6,572 bases of DNA, taken from positions 1-6,572 of the forward strand of contig CALGRQ010000338.1 in assembly GCA_937880795.1 (NCBI GenBank). Reading direction: 5' to 3'. The notes under the pieces are model-generated. The model was not told the origin of the DNA. It was given only the letters and a program-made list of their open reading frames with translations, and did no database searches. Each line of letters starts with the position of its first letter. The stretch's first letter is position 1. Below, in pieces: positions 1-6,572 of the stretch. Source of the stretch: an uncultured Dyadobacter sp. (lineage in GTDB: Bacteria; Bacteroidota; Bacteroidia; Cytophagales; Spirosomataceae). Position numbers and translations under genes: made by a program.

Positions 1-2130
1 GTGCAGATCGTTCAGAAAACGGAAAAGAAAGAAATTGAAACCACTGGATTTGCTGTGGCAGTAATCGAAACGAAGGAGGCCTCTTTAAGAAACCTGACAA
101 CCAATGAGCTCTTAGACCGCTCGGTAGGCGTGCGTGTACGACAGAACGGTGGTATTGGATCCCGCGTCGAATACAACCTGAACGGAATGTCCGGCAGTGC
201 GGTAGGTATGTTTCTGGACGGAATCGAAATATCGACCTATGGCTCCTGCTTCAATCTCAATAACATTCCTCCTGCCATGATCGAACGCATTGAGGTTTAC
301 AAGGGCGTATTGCCCTCACATCTCAGTGGTGATTATGTCGGCGGAGCTATCAACGTAGTACTTAAAAAAGACGCTTCACAAAATAATGTAACTGCGGCGA
401 TATCCTACGGCTCCTTCAATACTTTTCAGGCAGATGTATCGGGTATATACAGAAATAAGAGCAACGGTTTCACATCCCGCGCCTCCGCTTTCTATACGTA
501 TACAGACAACAGCTACGAAACCTGGGGCAAGTTTTCAAAATTTGTACACCCCGACAGAACCCTCGAACGTTATTATCGCGCCAAAAGATTTAACAATCAA
601 TACAAGTCTATTGGTGCGCGCATGGAGTTTGGTTTCACCAACGTGAAATGGGCTGATCAGTTCTTTTTGGGTTACAATATCTCGGACACATATAGCGAAA
701 TTCCTCATGGTACAACCATGGCCCGTCCTTATGTAGGTAGGTTTGGCGAGTATAGCGCCCATGTTTTTAGTTTAAATTACAATAAGAAAGACTTCCTTGT
801 AAAAGGTCTTGCTGCTAACGTAAACGCGGTAAGAAGTTACCGGAGTACGTATGTTCAGGACACATTAGGCCAGATGTACAACTGGGACGGTAAACCCCGC
901 ATGCTCATTCGTAATGGTGAAGTCATCCCCGTGCCTCCTACTCCTGGAATGGGACAACAAGGTGAGAAAAGCATTGTTCAGGTTGACCGAAGAATTACGA
1001 ATATACGCACCAATCTGGGCTATACCCTTTTCCCGGGTCATCGTATATCGATCAACCATAAACTGGAAGCAACCGGACGAGATGACAAAGATTTACTGAG
1101 ACCGGTTAGCAAAGACATGATGACCGTTAGTACGGTCACCAACAACATATTGGCGCTTAATTACGAAGCACAATTATTTAACGATAAGCTAAAAACCAAT
1201 CTATTAGGTAAATACACCTCCAATAAGACGGTACAAACCAAGCCCGAATTGATTACTGAAGATGGTGTAAATACGGTTAATCGCGTTGACAGAACCACGA
1301 TTTTCAACAATAAAGGGTATGGTGCAACGGTTTCTTATAATGCATTTTCAAAATTCTATATCATAGGCTCTACACAAAATGCTTATGTAGCAGCAAGCGA
1401 GAACCAGCTATACGGAGATCCTGAAAACAATATTCTTGAAAACCAGGGCCTGATTCCCGAAAAGAATGTGAATTACAACCTGGGCTTTCGCCACGGACCA
1501 ATCCAAAGGGGCAAACATAAGCTAACATTATATGCAAGTGCTTTCTGGCGAAATGGTTACAATAAAATTACCCAACAGACTGTAGAAGACGCCATTGTTC
1601 CAGGGAGAGAAAGTGATGCTGATATACAGGTAACCAAATTCGTAAATATTGGCAGAACCCAATCCAGAGGATTTGAAGGAGAAATCATATATGTATACGA
1701 TAACCGCCTGAATGCACTTTTTAACTTCTCGAAGTTTAATACCCTCTTCAAACAAAAATTTGACAATAAAGGTAAGCCTCACGACCTATACAACCTGCAA
1801 CTACCCAATGAACCATTCTTTACCATGAATGGAAGTGTACAGTATCGGCTCAACAACAAATTTCAGAAAAATTCAATCCTGAATCTTTACTACAATACCG
1901 GATTTGTGGGATCATTCAGAACCGTATGGATGGAGTCGGAATGGTTTACCACCCCTACCCAATTTTACCATGACCTTGGTGCCAGTTACCGTTTCCCCAA
2001 AGGAAAAATGGTCGCAAGTGTGGATGTAAAAAACATTCTAAATGCTGAAATGTATGACAATTTTGGTGTACAGAAACCTGGAAGAGCAATCTCAATCAAG
2101 TTAAATTATACAATTAGTAAATTTTTATAA
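1..2130 (+). CDS. TonB-dependent outer-membrane receptor, 5'-truncated by the window (siderophore-type, XusA-like by context)
   Basis: This is an outer-membrane gated channel that imports a ferric chelate or similar ligand using TonB energy. The visible 709 residues begin just before the plug domain (about residues 12-122). The plug contains FLDGIEIS (71-78), IERIEVYKG (94-102) and the closing VGGAINVV (113-120). The rest is the 22-stranded barrel type, with YGDPENN (471-477), the PE-x-x-NYNLG element (486-495), SRGFEGE (555-561), and the late VDVKNILNAEMYDNFG and PGRAISIKLNY elements typical of the last strands. The C-terminus is complete and ends in an aromatic-rich strand. The GTG at base 1 is probably an internal valine: the signal peptide, and probably a carboxypeptidase-D-like N-terminal domain of roughly 100 residues, are missing upstream. 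The DUF4374 lipoprotein starts 11 bases after the stop, so the two are very likely co-transcribed. The ligand cannot be read from the sequence; a siderophore is inferred from the neighbour. Confidence 0.93.
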   Translation: MQIVQKTEKKEIETTGFAVAVIETKEASLRNLTTNELLDRSVGVRVRQNGGIGSRVEYNLNGMSGSAVGMFLDGIEISTYGSCFNLNNIPPAMIERIEVYKGVLPSHLSGDYVGGAINVVLKKDASQNNVTAAISYGSFNTFQADVSGIYRNKSNGFTSRASAFYTYTDNSYETWGKFSKFVHPDRTLERYYRAKRFNNQYKSIGARMEFGFTNVKWADQFFLGYNISDTYSEIPHGTTMARPYVGRFGEYSAHVFSLNYNKKDFLVKGLAANVNAVRSYRSTYVQDTLGQMYNWDGKPRMLIRNGEVIPVPPTPGMGQQGEKSIVQVDRRITNIRTNLGYTLFPGHRISINHKLEATGRDDKDLLRPVSKDMMTVSTVTNNILALNYEAQLFNDKLKTNLLGKYTSNKTVQTKPELITEDGVNTVNRVDRTTIFNNKGYGATVSYNAFSKFYIIGSTQNAYVAASENQLYGDPENNILENQGLIPEKNVNYNLGFRHGPIQRGKHKLTLYASAFWRNGYNKITQQTVEDAIVPGRESDADIQVTKFVNIGRTQSRGFEGEIIYVYDNRLNALFNFSKFNTLFKQKFDNKGKPHDLYNLQLPNEPFFTMNGSVQYRLNNKFQKNSILNLYYNTGFVGSFRTVWMESEWFTTPTQFYHDLGASYRFPKGKMVASVDVKNILNAEMYDNFGVQKPGRAISIKLNYTISKFL

Positions 2131-2141
2131 CCAATTACAAG

Positions 2142-3485
2142 ATGAAAAAAAGTCTGTTAAGTGCGGCAATACTCGGGATGACGATGATCTTTGCGGGTTG
2201 CAAGGATGACGAAAATAACAATCCTGGACCAGGTGGAGAAACACCGGGAAGCGCGAGAGAATTTGTTTCATTAACTGCTTCTATTCCTGACGATGAAGGA
2301 ACCGCTGGAAACGGAGGGACTATGGCATACGCTATCACACACGCCCAAGCTATCGACCCGAATTTCACGGTCAACATTTATGACAACGGTTTTGGCCTAA
2401 GATCTGCTCGTACAGCGCGCGTTCAGGCGTCAGAAAACGGAAAAGAATTATACAATATTCAATATACCGGAGAAGATGGTGGTGTATTTAATAAGTATGT
2501 GGTAAAAGGTGCAAAAGATTTCCAGGATACAGGTAATGAGCTAGATTTATCGGATATCATCGGAACCTCCCCTCGCTGGACCAAAGCTGCCGAAGGAATT
2601 GGTATAGGTGTTCATTTGACAGGTAGCACAACCGTTAAGGAAGGAACAGCTCCAAACCATGTTTTCAAATATACAAGAGGTAAAGTAAGAATTGCAGTCA
2701 TTGACCTGGATAAAGCAAACGTACCAAACTCTACTGAATTCGACTTTCCTTTCCCGGCTGAATTAGAAGCACAGGGATATTCTGTAGGGCGGGTTGATGT
2801 TCCGGTGTTAAACGAGGCTCAAAATAAAATTTTCATTGGTTGCAATGTAAGTAAAATTGATCCTACTAAATTATCTTACAATTCGGATGGAGAACCGGTG
2901 TGGGCTAACGACGCAGCTAACAGAACGATTGGAACAACTACATTGGTGGTAGATTACCCATCGTTGAAAAACCCACAGTTGATCTACTCGACGTTCTCCA
3001 AAACCAATAACCACTCATACCGTACCATGACCCAGTATGTTGGTACAGATGGTCATGTATATCAAGCTACTGCAACGGGTGGAAAGGATATCTTACGTAT
3101 CAGCAAAAGCACCAACGATTATGACAATGGTTACCACTTCGACCTGGATGCAGCGTTGGGTGTAACTGGCTCACGTATTCAAGCGTTCAGATACATCAAA
3201 GACGGTGTAGGAATCGTGTTGTACAACATTGCTGGCAAAGGCGGTTACATAGCCATGGTCGATTTAAATGCTAAAACAGCTTCTAAAATTGCTAACGATT
3301 ACGAGGCAAGCCTTAACTTTGGTCAGTATCAAAACATTGCTGTAAGTGGTGACTTCGCCTATGTTCCATTGACAGCCACAGGAGAAGCCGGTAAATTATA
3401 TGTCATTAACTGGAAAACTAAAGAAGTTATAAAAGGAGCAACGTTAACGGGTAAGACAGGATCAAGCTACCTGGGCTCTTATTAA
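2142..3485 (+). CDS. DUF4374 family lipoprotein, XusB-like surface siderophore-binding candidate
   Basis: The protein has 447 residues. It begins with a lipoprotein signal peptide: a KK start, a hydrophobic core and the lipobox FAGC, with the lipidated cysteine at residue 20. The next residues, KDDE (21-24), match the Bacteroidota lipoprotein export signal (K followed by acidic residues), which predicts display on the cell surface. A disordered N/P/G-rich tether (about 25-40) precedes the folded domain. That domain is rich in short beta segments such as GKGGYIAMVDLNAKTASKI (366-384) and GKLYVINWKTKEVIKGATL (417-435), consistent with a beta-propeller. DUF4374 proteins are habitually encoded beside TonB-dependent receptors. 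XusB of Bacteroides thetaiotaomicron, which binds ferric enterobactin, is as I recall of this kind. By analogy this protein would capture an iron chelate and hand it to the receptor encoded just upstream. Family assignment is from memory of sequence style and context; the ligand is unknown. A terminator follows the stop codon. Confidence 0.85.
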   Translation: MKKSLLSAAILGMTMIFAGCKDDENNNPGPGGETPGSAREFVSLTASIPDDEGTAGNGGTMAYAITHAQAIDPNFTVNIYDNGFGLRSARTARVQASENGKELYNIQYTGEDGGVFNKYVVKGAKDFQDTGNELDLSDIIGTSPRWTKAAEGIGIGVHLTGSTTVKEGTAPNHVFKYTRGKVRIAVIDLDKANVPNSTEFDFPFPAELEAQGYSVGRVDVPVLNEAQNKIFIGCNVSKIDPTKLSYNSDGEPVWANDAANRTIGTTTLVVDYPSLKNPQLIYSTFSKTNNHSYRTMTQYVGTDGHVYQATATGGKDILRISKSTNDYDNGYHFDLDAALGVTGSRIQAFRYIKDGVGIVLYNIAGKGGYIAMVDLNAKTASKIANDYEASLNFGQYQNIAVSGDFAYVPLTATGEAGKLYVINWKTKEVIKGATLTGKTGSSYLGSY

Positions 3486-3536
3486 AAGGCATCATTATGC
3501 TTACTCCAAAGTATGTGATATGATCTAAGATTGAAG

Positions 3537-3575
3537 AATAGAGATACCCCAAACAGGACGGTATCTCTATTTTTT
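3537..3575 (+). terminator. Intrinsic terminator after the receptor-lipoprotein pair
   Basis: A perfect 12-bp inverted repeat (AATAGAGATACC at 3537-3548 and its complement at 3560-3571) encloses an 11-base loop. The transcript then runs into six T residues (3570-3575) and a further T-rich stretch. This is a classic Rho-independent terminator. It ends or attenuates the receptor-lipoprotein transcript and implies that the ankyrin gene has its own promoter or depends on readthrough. The rest of the 124-base gap (3486-3609) shows no convincing promoter by eye. Confidence 0.85.
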
Positions 3576-3609
3576 GTTTGAAATAATAGACTTATAAATA
3601 TTCAAAGAG

Positions 3610-5142
3610 ATGAAAAAAAGCCTTCTGACAGCATTCGTTTTGCTTGCCTTACAAGCCAATGCTCAACAAGCCAATACGCTAATGAACAGCGATTTTTGGA
3701 AAACGAAACCAGATCTTGCCGCTGTAAAAGCAGAGATTGCCAAAGGGAACAGCCCTTCGAAACCTAATGCAGCTTCATTTGATCCTGTTACAACAGCAAT
3801 TATGAATAAGGCGTCCAATGACGTGCTTAAATTCATGATTGAACAAGAAGGAAATGGGATCACGAAAAAAACCCATCACAGTCGCTCTTACCTTCACTGG
3901 GCGGCCTCTTCTGGAAACCTGGAACTGGTAGAATATCTGATTGCGAAAGGATCAGATGTACATTATAGTGATAGTCATGGCGAAGCCGTTGCCGTTTCAG
4001 CAGCAGCAAACGGTAAAAATCCTGCTGTATTGGATGCCTTGTTTAAAGCAGGAGTATCTCCAAAACATAAATACGAGAACGGTGCTACATTGCTCATGCT
4101 CGCCGTAGCGGGTGATAACGATCTTACGCTTACAGATTATTTCATCAAGAAGGGACTCTCGATCAATGATAAAGACGACGCAGGCGCTACTGTGGTTGAC
4201 TATGCCGCCAAAAGAGGTAACCGCGAACTGATGGAGAAAATTATGAAAAGAGGCGTAAAGCCTACGGGCAACGCACTATTCTTTGCATCGCAGGCTTCCC
4301 GAAATTCCAACAACGGTATAGAAACTTTTAAATATCTGGTAGAAACTCTTAAACTGGATCCCAAGACAATCAACAAAGACGGGGCAACCGTTTTACATCA
4401 ACTCATCCGTAGACCTAATCCAGAGGTGATTGCCTACTTTGTAGATAAAGGGGTGGATTTGAATAAGGCGGATCAGGAAGGTAATACTTTGCTCATGATT
4501 GCATCAGCCGGCAGAGATTTGGAACTGGTAGAAAAAACCTTGTTACCAAAAATTAAAAATATCAATGCCGTAAACGAAAAGGGCGAATCAGCATTAACCA
4601 AAGCCATAGCCAGTGGCTCTTCGGAGATAGCCGCATTACTCATCAAGAATGGTGCTGATGTGAAAGTACTCAACAAGGACCAAAATAACCTTGCATACTA
4701 TTGGTACGAATCATTCCGCGAAGGTGGGCCAGCCGGTCCCCCTGCAGGTGGCCAACGTGGTGGTGCTCCCGACAATGGCAGAGATCGTGCGCAACAGGAA
4801 TTTGAACGTAAATTAGAAATCCTAAAAAGTGCAGGTCTTGACGTAGCAGCGCCTCAGAAAAACGGCAATACCCTATTCCACATGGCGGTGGCAAAAGACA
4901 ACATTAAACTGATCGAAATGGCCTCAAAGCTTGGCGTGAACATCAATGCACAGGACAAAGAAGGCGCTTCTGCCCTTCACAAGGCTGCCCTGGTTAGCAA
5001 AAACGACAAGATGCTAAAAACCCTCATCTCGTTGGGATCTAAAAAAGACTTAAAAACTGAATTTGGAGAAAGTGCTTACGAACTCGCCAAGGATAATACT
5101 TTCCTGGCCGATAATAATGTATCACTCGATTTCCTGAAATAA
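3610..5142 (+). CDS. Secreted (periplasmic) ankyrin-repeat protein
   Basis: The protein has 510 residues. A Sec signal peptide is clear: KK, a hydrophobic stretch TAFVLLALQ, and a probable cleavage site ANA|Q after residue 18. The mature part is almost entirely ankyrin repeats, often diverged. Recognisable repeat segments are YLHWAASSGNLELVEYLIAK (94-113), TLLMLAVAGDNDLTLTDYFI (160-179), TVVDYAAKRGNRELMEKIMK (194-213), TVLHQL (260-265) to about 284, TLLMIASAGRDLELVEK (293-309), SALTKAIASGSSEIAALLIK (327-346), TLFHMAVAKDNIKLIEMASK (421-440) and SALHKAALVSKNDKMLKTLI (454-473). A Gly/Pro-rich insert (about 371-392) breaks the array. Ankyrin stacks bind partner proteins and have no catalytic residues, so this is probably a periplasmic scaffold or chaperone. 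Its position between a siderophore-type receptor pair and a DUF2271 gene suggests a role in iron or cofactor handling, as inferred from context. The start is fixed by the signal peptide; AAAGAG lies immediately upstream. The partner is unknown. Confidence 0.9.
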   Translation: MKKSLLTAFVLLALQANAQQANTLMNSDFWKTKPDLAAVKAEIAKGNSPSKPNAASFDPVTTAIMNKASNDVLKFMIEQEGNGITKKTHHSRSYLHWAASSGNLELVEYLIAKGSDVHYSDSHGEAVAVSAAANGKNPAVLDALFKAGVSPKHKYENGATLLMLAVAGDNDLTLTDYFIKKGLSINDKDDAGATVVDYAAKRGNRELMEKIMKRGVKPTGNALFFASQASRNSNNGIETFKYLVETLKLDPKTINKDGATVLHQLIRRPNPEVIAYFVDKGVDLNKADQEGNTLLMIASAGRDLELVEKTLLPKIKNINAVNEKGESALTKAIASGSSEIAALLIKNGADVKVLNKDQNNLAYYWYESFREGGPAGPPAGGQRGGAPDNGRDRAQQEFERKLEILKSAGLDVAAPQKNGNTLFHMAVAKDNIKLIEMASKLGVNINAQDKEGASALHKAALVSKNDKMLKTLISLGSKKDLKTEFGESAYELAKDNTFLADNNVSLDFLK

Positions 5143-5150
5143 TTACCTCA

Positions 5151-5191
5151 CTCCTGCTATACCGTCCTTCCTGAAAGGTATATGGCAGGAG
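5151..5191 (+). other. Imperfect hairpin between the ankyrin and DUF2271 genes
   Basis: CTCCTGCTATACC (5151-5163) can pair with 5177-5191 through 13 base pairs, interrupted by a two-base bulge (T5183, G5184), around a 13-base loop. It is not followed directly by a run of T; only a TTTT at 5202-5205 lies 10 bases downstream. It may be a weak terminator, an attenuator, or an mRNA-stabilising or processing structure within an operon. The pairing is seen directly; the function is inferred. Confidence 0.5.
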
Positions 5192-5217
5192 CATAATCAT
5201 ATTTTGATCATTGTCCC

Positions 5218-5703
5218 ATGAAACATTCTTTTAAATTTCTTTGCTCATTCGTTTTTATCCTGTTTTTGGCGCAGAGTGCCTTCGCCCAAACCAGTAAATA
5301 CAAATGCATGATTCAAATGAATACCTACACCGGCGAAGCAGCCTACGTAGTGATTTCACTGATAAACCCACAAGGAGCTTACGAAAAAACATTATACGTT
5401 TTAGGGCCTGATAAGCAATGGTACAACACCGTAAAAGAGTGGCATAAGTACCAAACCAAAGCAAAAGCAAAAATCAGTGCCATTACAGGAGCCTCTGTGG
5501 CAGGCGGTGATAGAGCCGTTCAGGTGATTGAAATCGACGACGCTAAACTTGGTAAAGGCTATAAGTTACGCTTCGAGTCGGCCGTTGAAGAACAAAAATA
5601 CCACGCTACTGACGTCGAAATTCCGGTTACAGCAGCAGCACTTGCAGAACGTGCTACCGGAAATGGCTATATCCGGTTTGTTAGATTGAATAAGGTTCAA
5701 TAA
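5218..5703 (+). CDS. DUF2271 domain secreted protein
   Basis: The protein has 161 residues. It has an N-terminal signal peptide (KHSFKF, a long hydrophobic core, and probable cleavage AFA|Q after residue 23). The mature part is a single small beta-rich domain matching the DUF2271 pattern: an early strand region AAYVVISLINPQGAYEKTLY (41-60), a W-containing segment (KQWYNTVKEWHKY, 66-78), the signature ITGAS (89-93), a strand VQVIEIDDAKLGKGYKLRFE (101-120) and a terminal strand YIRFVRL (151-157). DUF2271 genes commonly sit beside PepSY-domain membrane reductases and iron uptake genes, and the domain is presumed periplasmic. The exact reaction is not established. The ITGAS site resembles ApbE-type flavinylation sites, but the usual aspartate is replaced by serine at residue 87. 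The gene follows the ankyrin gene by 75 bases in the same direction, so co-transcription is likely. No Shine-Dalgarno sequence is seen; the start is chosen because it gives an intact signal peptide. Confidence 0.82.
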   Translation: MKHSFKFLCSFVFILFLAQSAFAQTSKYKCMIQMNTYTGEAAYVVISLINPQGAYEKTLYVLGPDKQWYNTVKEWHKYQTKAKAKISAITGASVAGGDRAVQVIEIDDAKLGKGYKLRFESAVEEQKYHATDVEIPVTAAALAERATGNGYIRFVRLNKVQ

Positions 5704-5718
5704 GAAGAAGTTTTTCTT

Positions 5719-5770
5719 ATACAAAAGCGTACCCTTGGCAACTTTATAACTCCAGGGTACGCTTTTGTAT
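5719..5770. terminator. Bidirectional intrinsic terminator between convergent genes
   Basis: A perfect 17-bp inverted repeat (left arm 5719-5735, right arm 5754-5770) encloses an 18-base loop. The core stem GCGTACCCT is flanked by AAAA on the left and TTTT on the right, so each strand reads a stem followed by a T tract. It lies 15 bases after the DUF2271 stop and 12 bases from the stop of the opposing DUF3050 gene, as expected for a shared terminator. Confidence 0.85.
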
Positions 5771-5782
5771 TTGTAGGCGTAG

Positions 5783-6559
5783 TTAACTCCTAGCTGCTTC
5801 TATGGCAGCCGCGATACCATCCCAAAGATTGATTCGCTGTTTTAAGGCTTGGGCAACGGCTTCGGACGCTTCCATCCACTTCCCTTCATCACTACCGCAA
5901 AGTGAGGCGGTCATATCATAAGCTAAATGAGAATGGTGATCTCCGTCTACTTCGATATGCCGTTCAAGATAATATTTAAATAGCTCAATGCGCTCAGGAT
6001 TTTGTTTGTGCAATTCCTTCACGAACGAGATGAACATCCCCGGAATCAGATCTTCACGCCCGAAAGTAAACACCGCTGACTGAACATATTGCTTATCAGC
6101 TTCAATTACAGAAAACGTATGATTAACAAAATCACGGACGCTTGCTGGAACACCCGATAATTCTAGTGATTCTTTCACGGATTTTCCACCTGTAACATAT
6201 TTCATAAATTGTTCTATACCGGCCGTATTACATCCTGCCTGCTTCATAGCGTTGAGATAAAGCTCAAAATGACTGCATCTATTGCCATCGAGATCAACAT
6301 CACTTTCTTCACCGGTCACAATTTCATTGATAAGAAATCGGGTTTCCGGATCACCCACCGGTAACCACGGAGTCGTTACACAGGTGAGTTTACTTTGTAG
6401 CGCTTTAAGCAGCGACATAAAATCCCATACGGCGAAAATGTGATACTCCATAAAAACCCGTATATCCTCTAAACTTTTGATATCGCTATACAGACGGTGA
6501 TTTACAAGTTGATTTCGCAGGTAAGCGTTGGCTTCCTGAAGTTTTTGAATCTGGTTCAT
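5783..6559 (-). CDS. DUF3050 family protein, putative haem-oxygenase-like metalloenzyme
   Basis: The protein is complete, soluble and mostly helical, with 258 residues and no signal peptide or membrane segment, so it is probably cytoplasmic. It matches the DUF3050 pattern: an early FMEYHIFAVWDFM segment (36-48), WLPVGDPETRFLINEIVTGEE (65-85), SHFELYL (96-102), and a late ERHIEVDGDHHSHLA block (199-213). DUF3050 is placed, as I recall, in the haem-oxygenase-like fold group. The late block contains H201-x3-D205-x2-H208, the same spacing as in haem-oxygenase-like diiron oxidases, and E38, H40, E84/E85 and E99 are further possible ligands. Diiron or other metal chemistry is therefore plausible, but the substrate is unknown. 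The gene is convergent with the iron-uptake cluster and has its own promoter outside the window (only 13 bases lie upstream of the ATG), so a functional link to that cluster is not shown. Confidence 0.85.
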   Translation of the reverse strand: MNQIQKLQEANAYLRNQLVNHRLYSDIKSLEDIRVFMEYHIFAVWDFMSLLKALQSKLTCVTTPWLPVGDPETRFLINEIVTGEESDVDLDGNRCSHFELYLNAMKQAGCNTAGIEQFMKYVTGGKSVKESLELSGVPASVRDFVNHTFSVIEADKQYVQSAVFTFGREDLIPGMFISFVKELHKQNPERIELFKYYLERHIEVDGDHHSHLAYDMTASLCGSDEGKWMEASEAVAQALKQRINLWDGIAAAIEAARS

Positions 6560-6572
6560 TGTATAATATAAT

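Noticed and set aside
1..3. GTG at the first base as the true start of the receptor gene
   Set aside because: Translation from here gives no signal peptide and begins directly before the plug. The open frame runs to the window edge, so the gene is truncated and this codon is most likely an internal valine.
535..1099. Short open frames on both strands inside the receptor gene, and similar ones inside the other genes
   Set aside because: They overlap well-supported genes entirely, have no recognisable domains and read like frame shadows.
3489..3500. Small palindrome GCAT-CATT-ATGC after the lipoprotein stop
   Set aside because: The stem has only four base pairs and no T tract; the real terminator lies about 40 bases further on.
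3578..3609. Bacteroidota-type promoter (TTTG at 3577-3580 and a TAAATATT box at 3595-3602) before the ankyrin gene
   Set aside because: The -7 box matches only 4 of the 6 defined TAnnTTTG positions, and the start site would fall almost at the ATG. In an AT-rich gap such matches are expected by chance.
5218..5250. DUF2271 protein as a lipoprotein, from the cysteine at residue 9
   Set aside because: The cysteine lies at the start of the hydrophobic core without a lipobox before it. A standard Sec cleavage site AFA|Q at 23/24 fits better.
5633..5644. CAG/CAGCAG triplet repeat in the DUF2271 gene (a similar one lies near 4000 in the ankyrin gene)
   Set aside because: Only three to four units, encoding alanines in frame; normal codon use rather than a repeat element.

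Overview
The window comes from the chromosome of a member of the Bacteroidota, most likely of the Sphingobacteriaceae or a related group. The evidence is a Bacteroidota-type TonB-dependent receptor followed directly by a DUF4374 lipoprotein, a lipoprotein whose cysteine is followed by K-D-D-E (the Bacteroidota surface-export pattern), AT-leaning codon use, and start codons without a clear Shine-Dalgarno sequence. The genus is inferred from gene content and protein style, not from a database match.

Layout. (1) 1-2130 is the 3' part of a TonB-dependent outer-membrane receptor whose 5' end lies outside the window. (2) 2142-3485, only 11 bases downstream, is a DUF4374 lipoprotein. These two resemble the XusA/XusB pair described for xenosiderophore capture in Bacteroides. 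(3) 3486-3609 is an intergenic gap with a strong intrinsic terminator. (4) 3610-5142 is a secreted ankyrin-repeat protein of 510 residues. (5) 5143-5217 is a short gap with an imperfect 13-bp hairpin. (6) 5218-5703 is a small secreted DUF2271 protein. (7) 5719-5770 is a perfect 17-bp inverted repeat that acts as a shared, bidirectional terminator. (8) 5783-6559 on the minus strand is a complete DUF3050 protein, a presumed haem-oxygenase-like metalloenzyme, convergent with the rest.

How the genes may work together. The four plus-strand genes look like an iron or siderophore uptake locus. The surface lipoprotein would capture the ferric chelate and pass it to the TonB-dependent channel. The secreted ankyrin and DUF2271 proteins would act in the periplasm, perhaps in iron release or reduction or in cofactor handling. 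The expected inner-membrane PepSY reductase (XusC-like), which often accompanies DUF4374 and DUF2271 genes, is not in the window. The role of the ankyrin and DUF2271 partners is the least described part of the locus. No RNA genes, CRISPR arrays, insertion sequences or phage genes are visible, and no non-coding stretch exceeds 300 bases.
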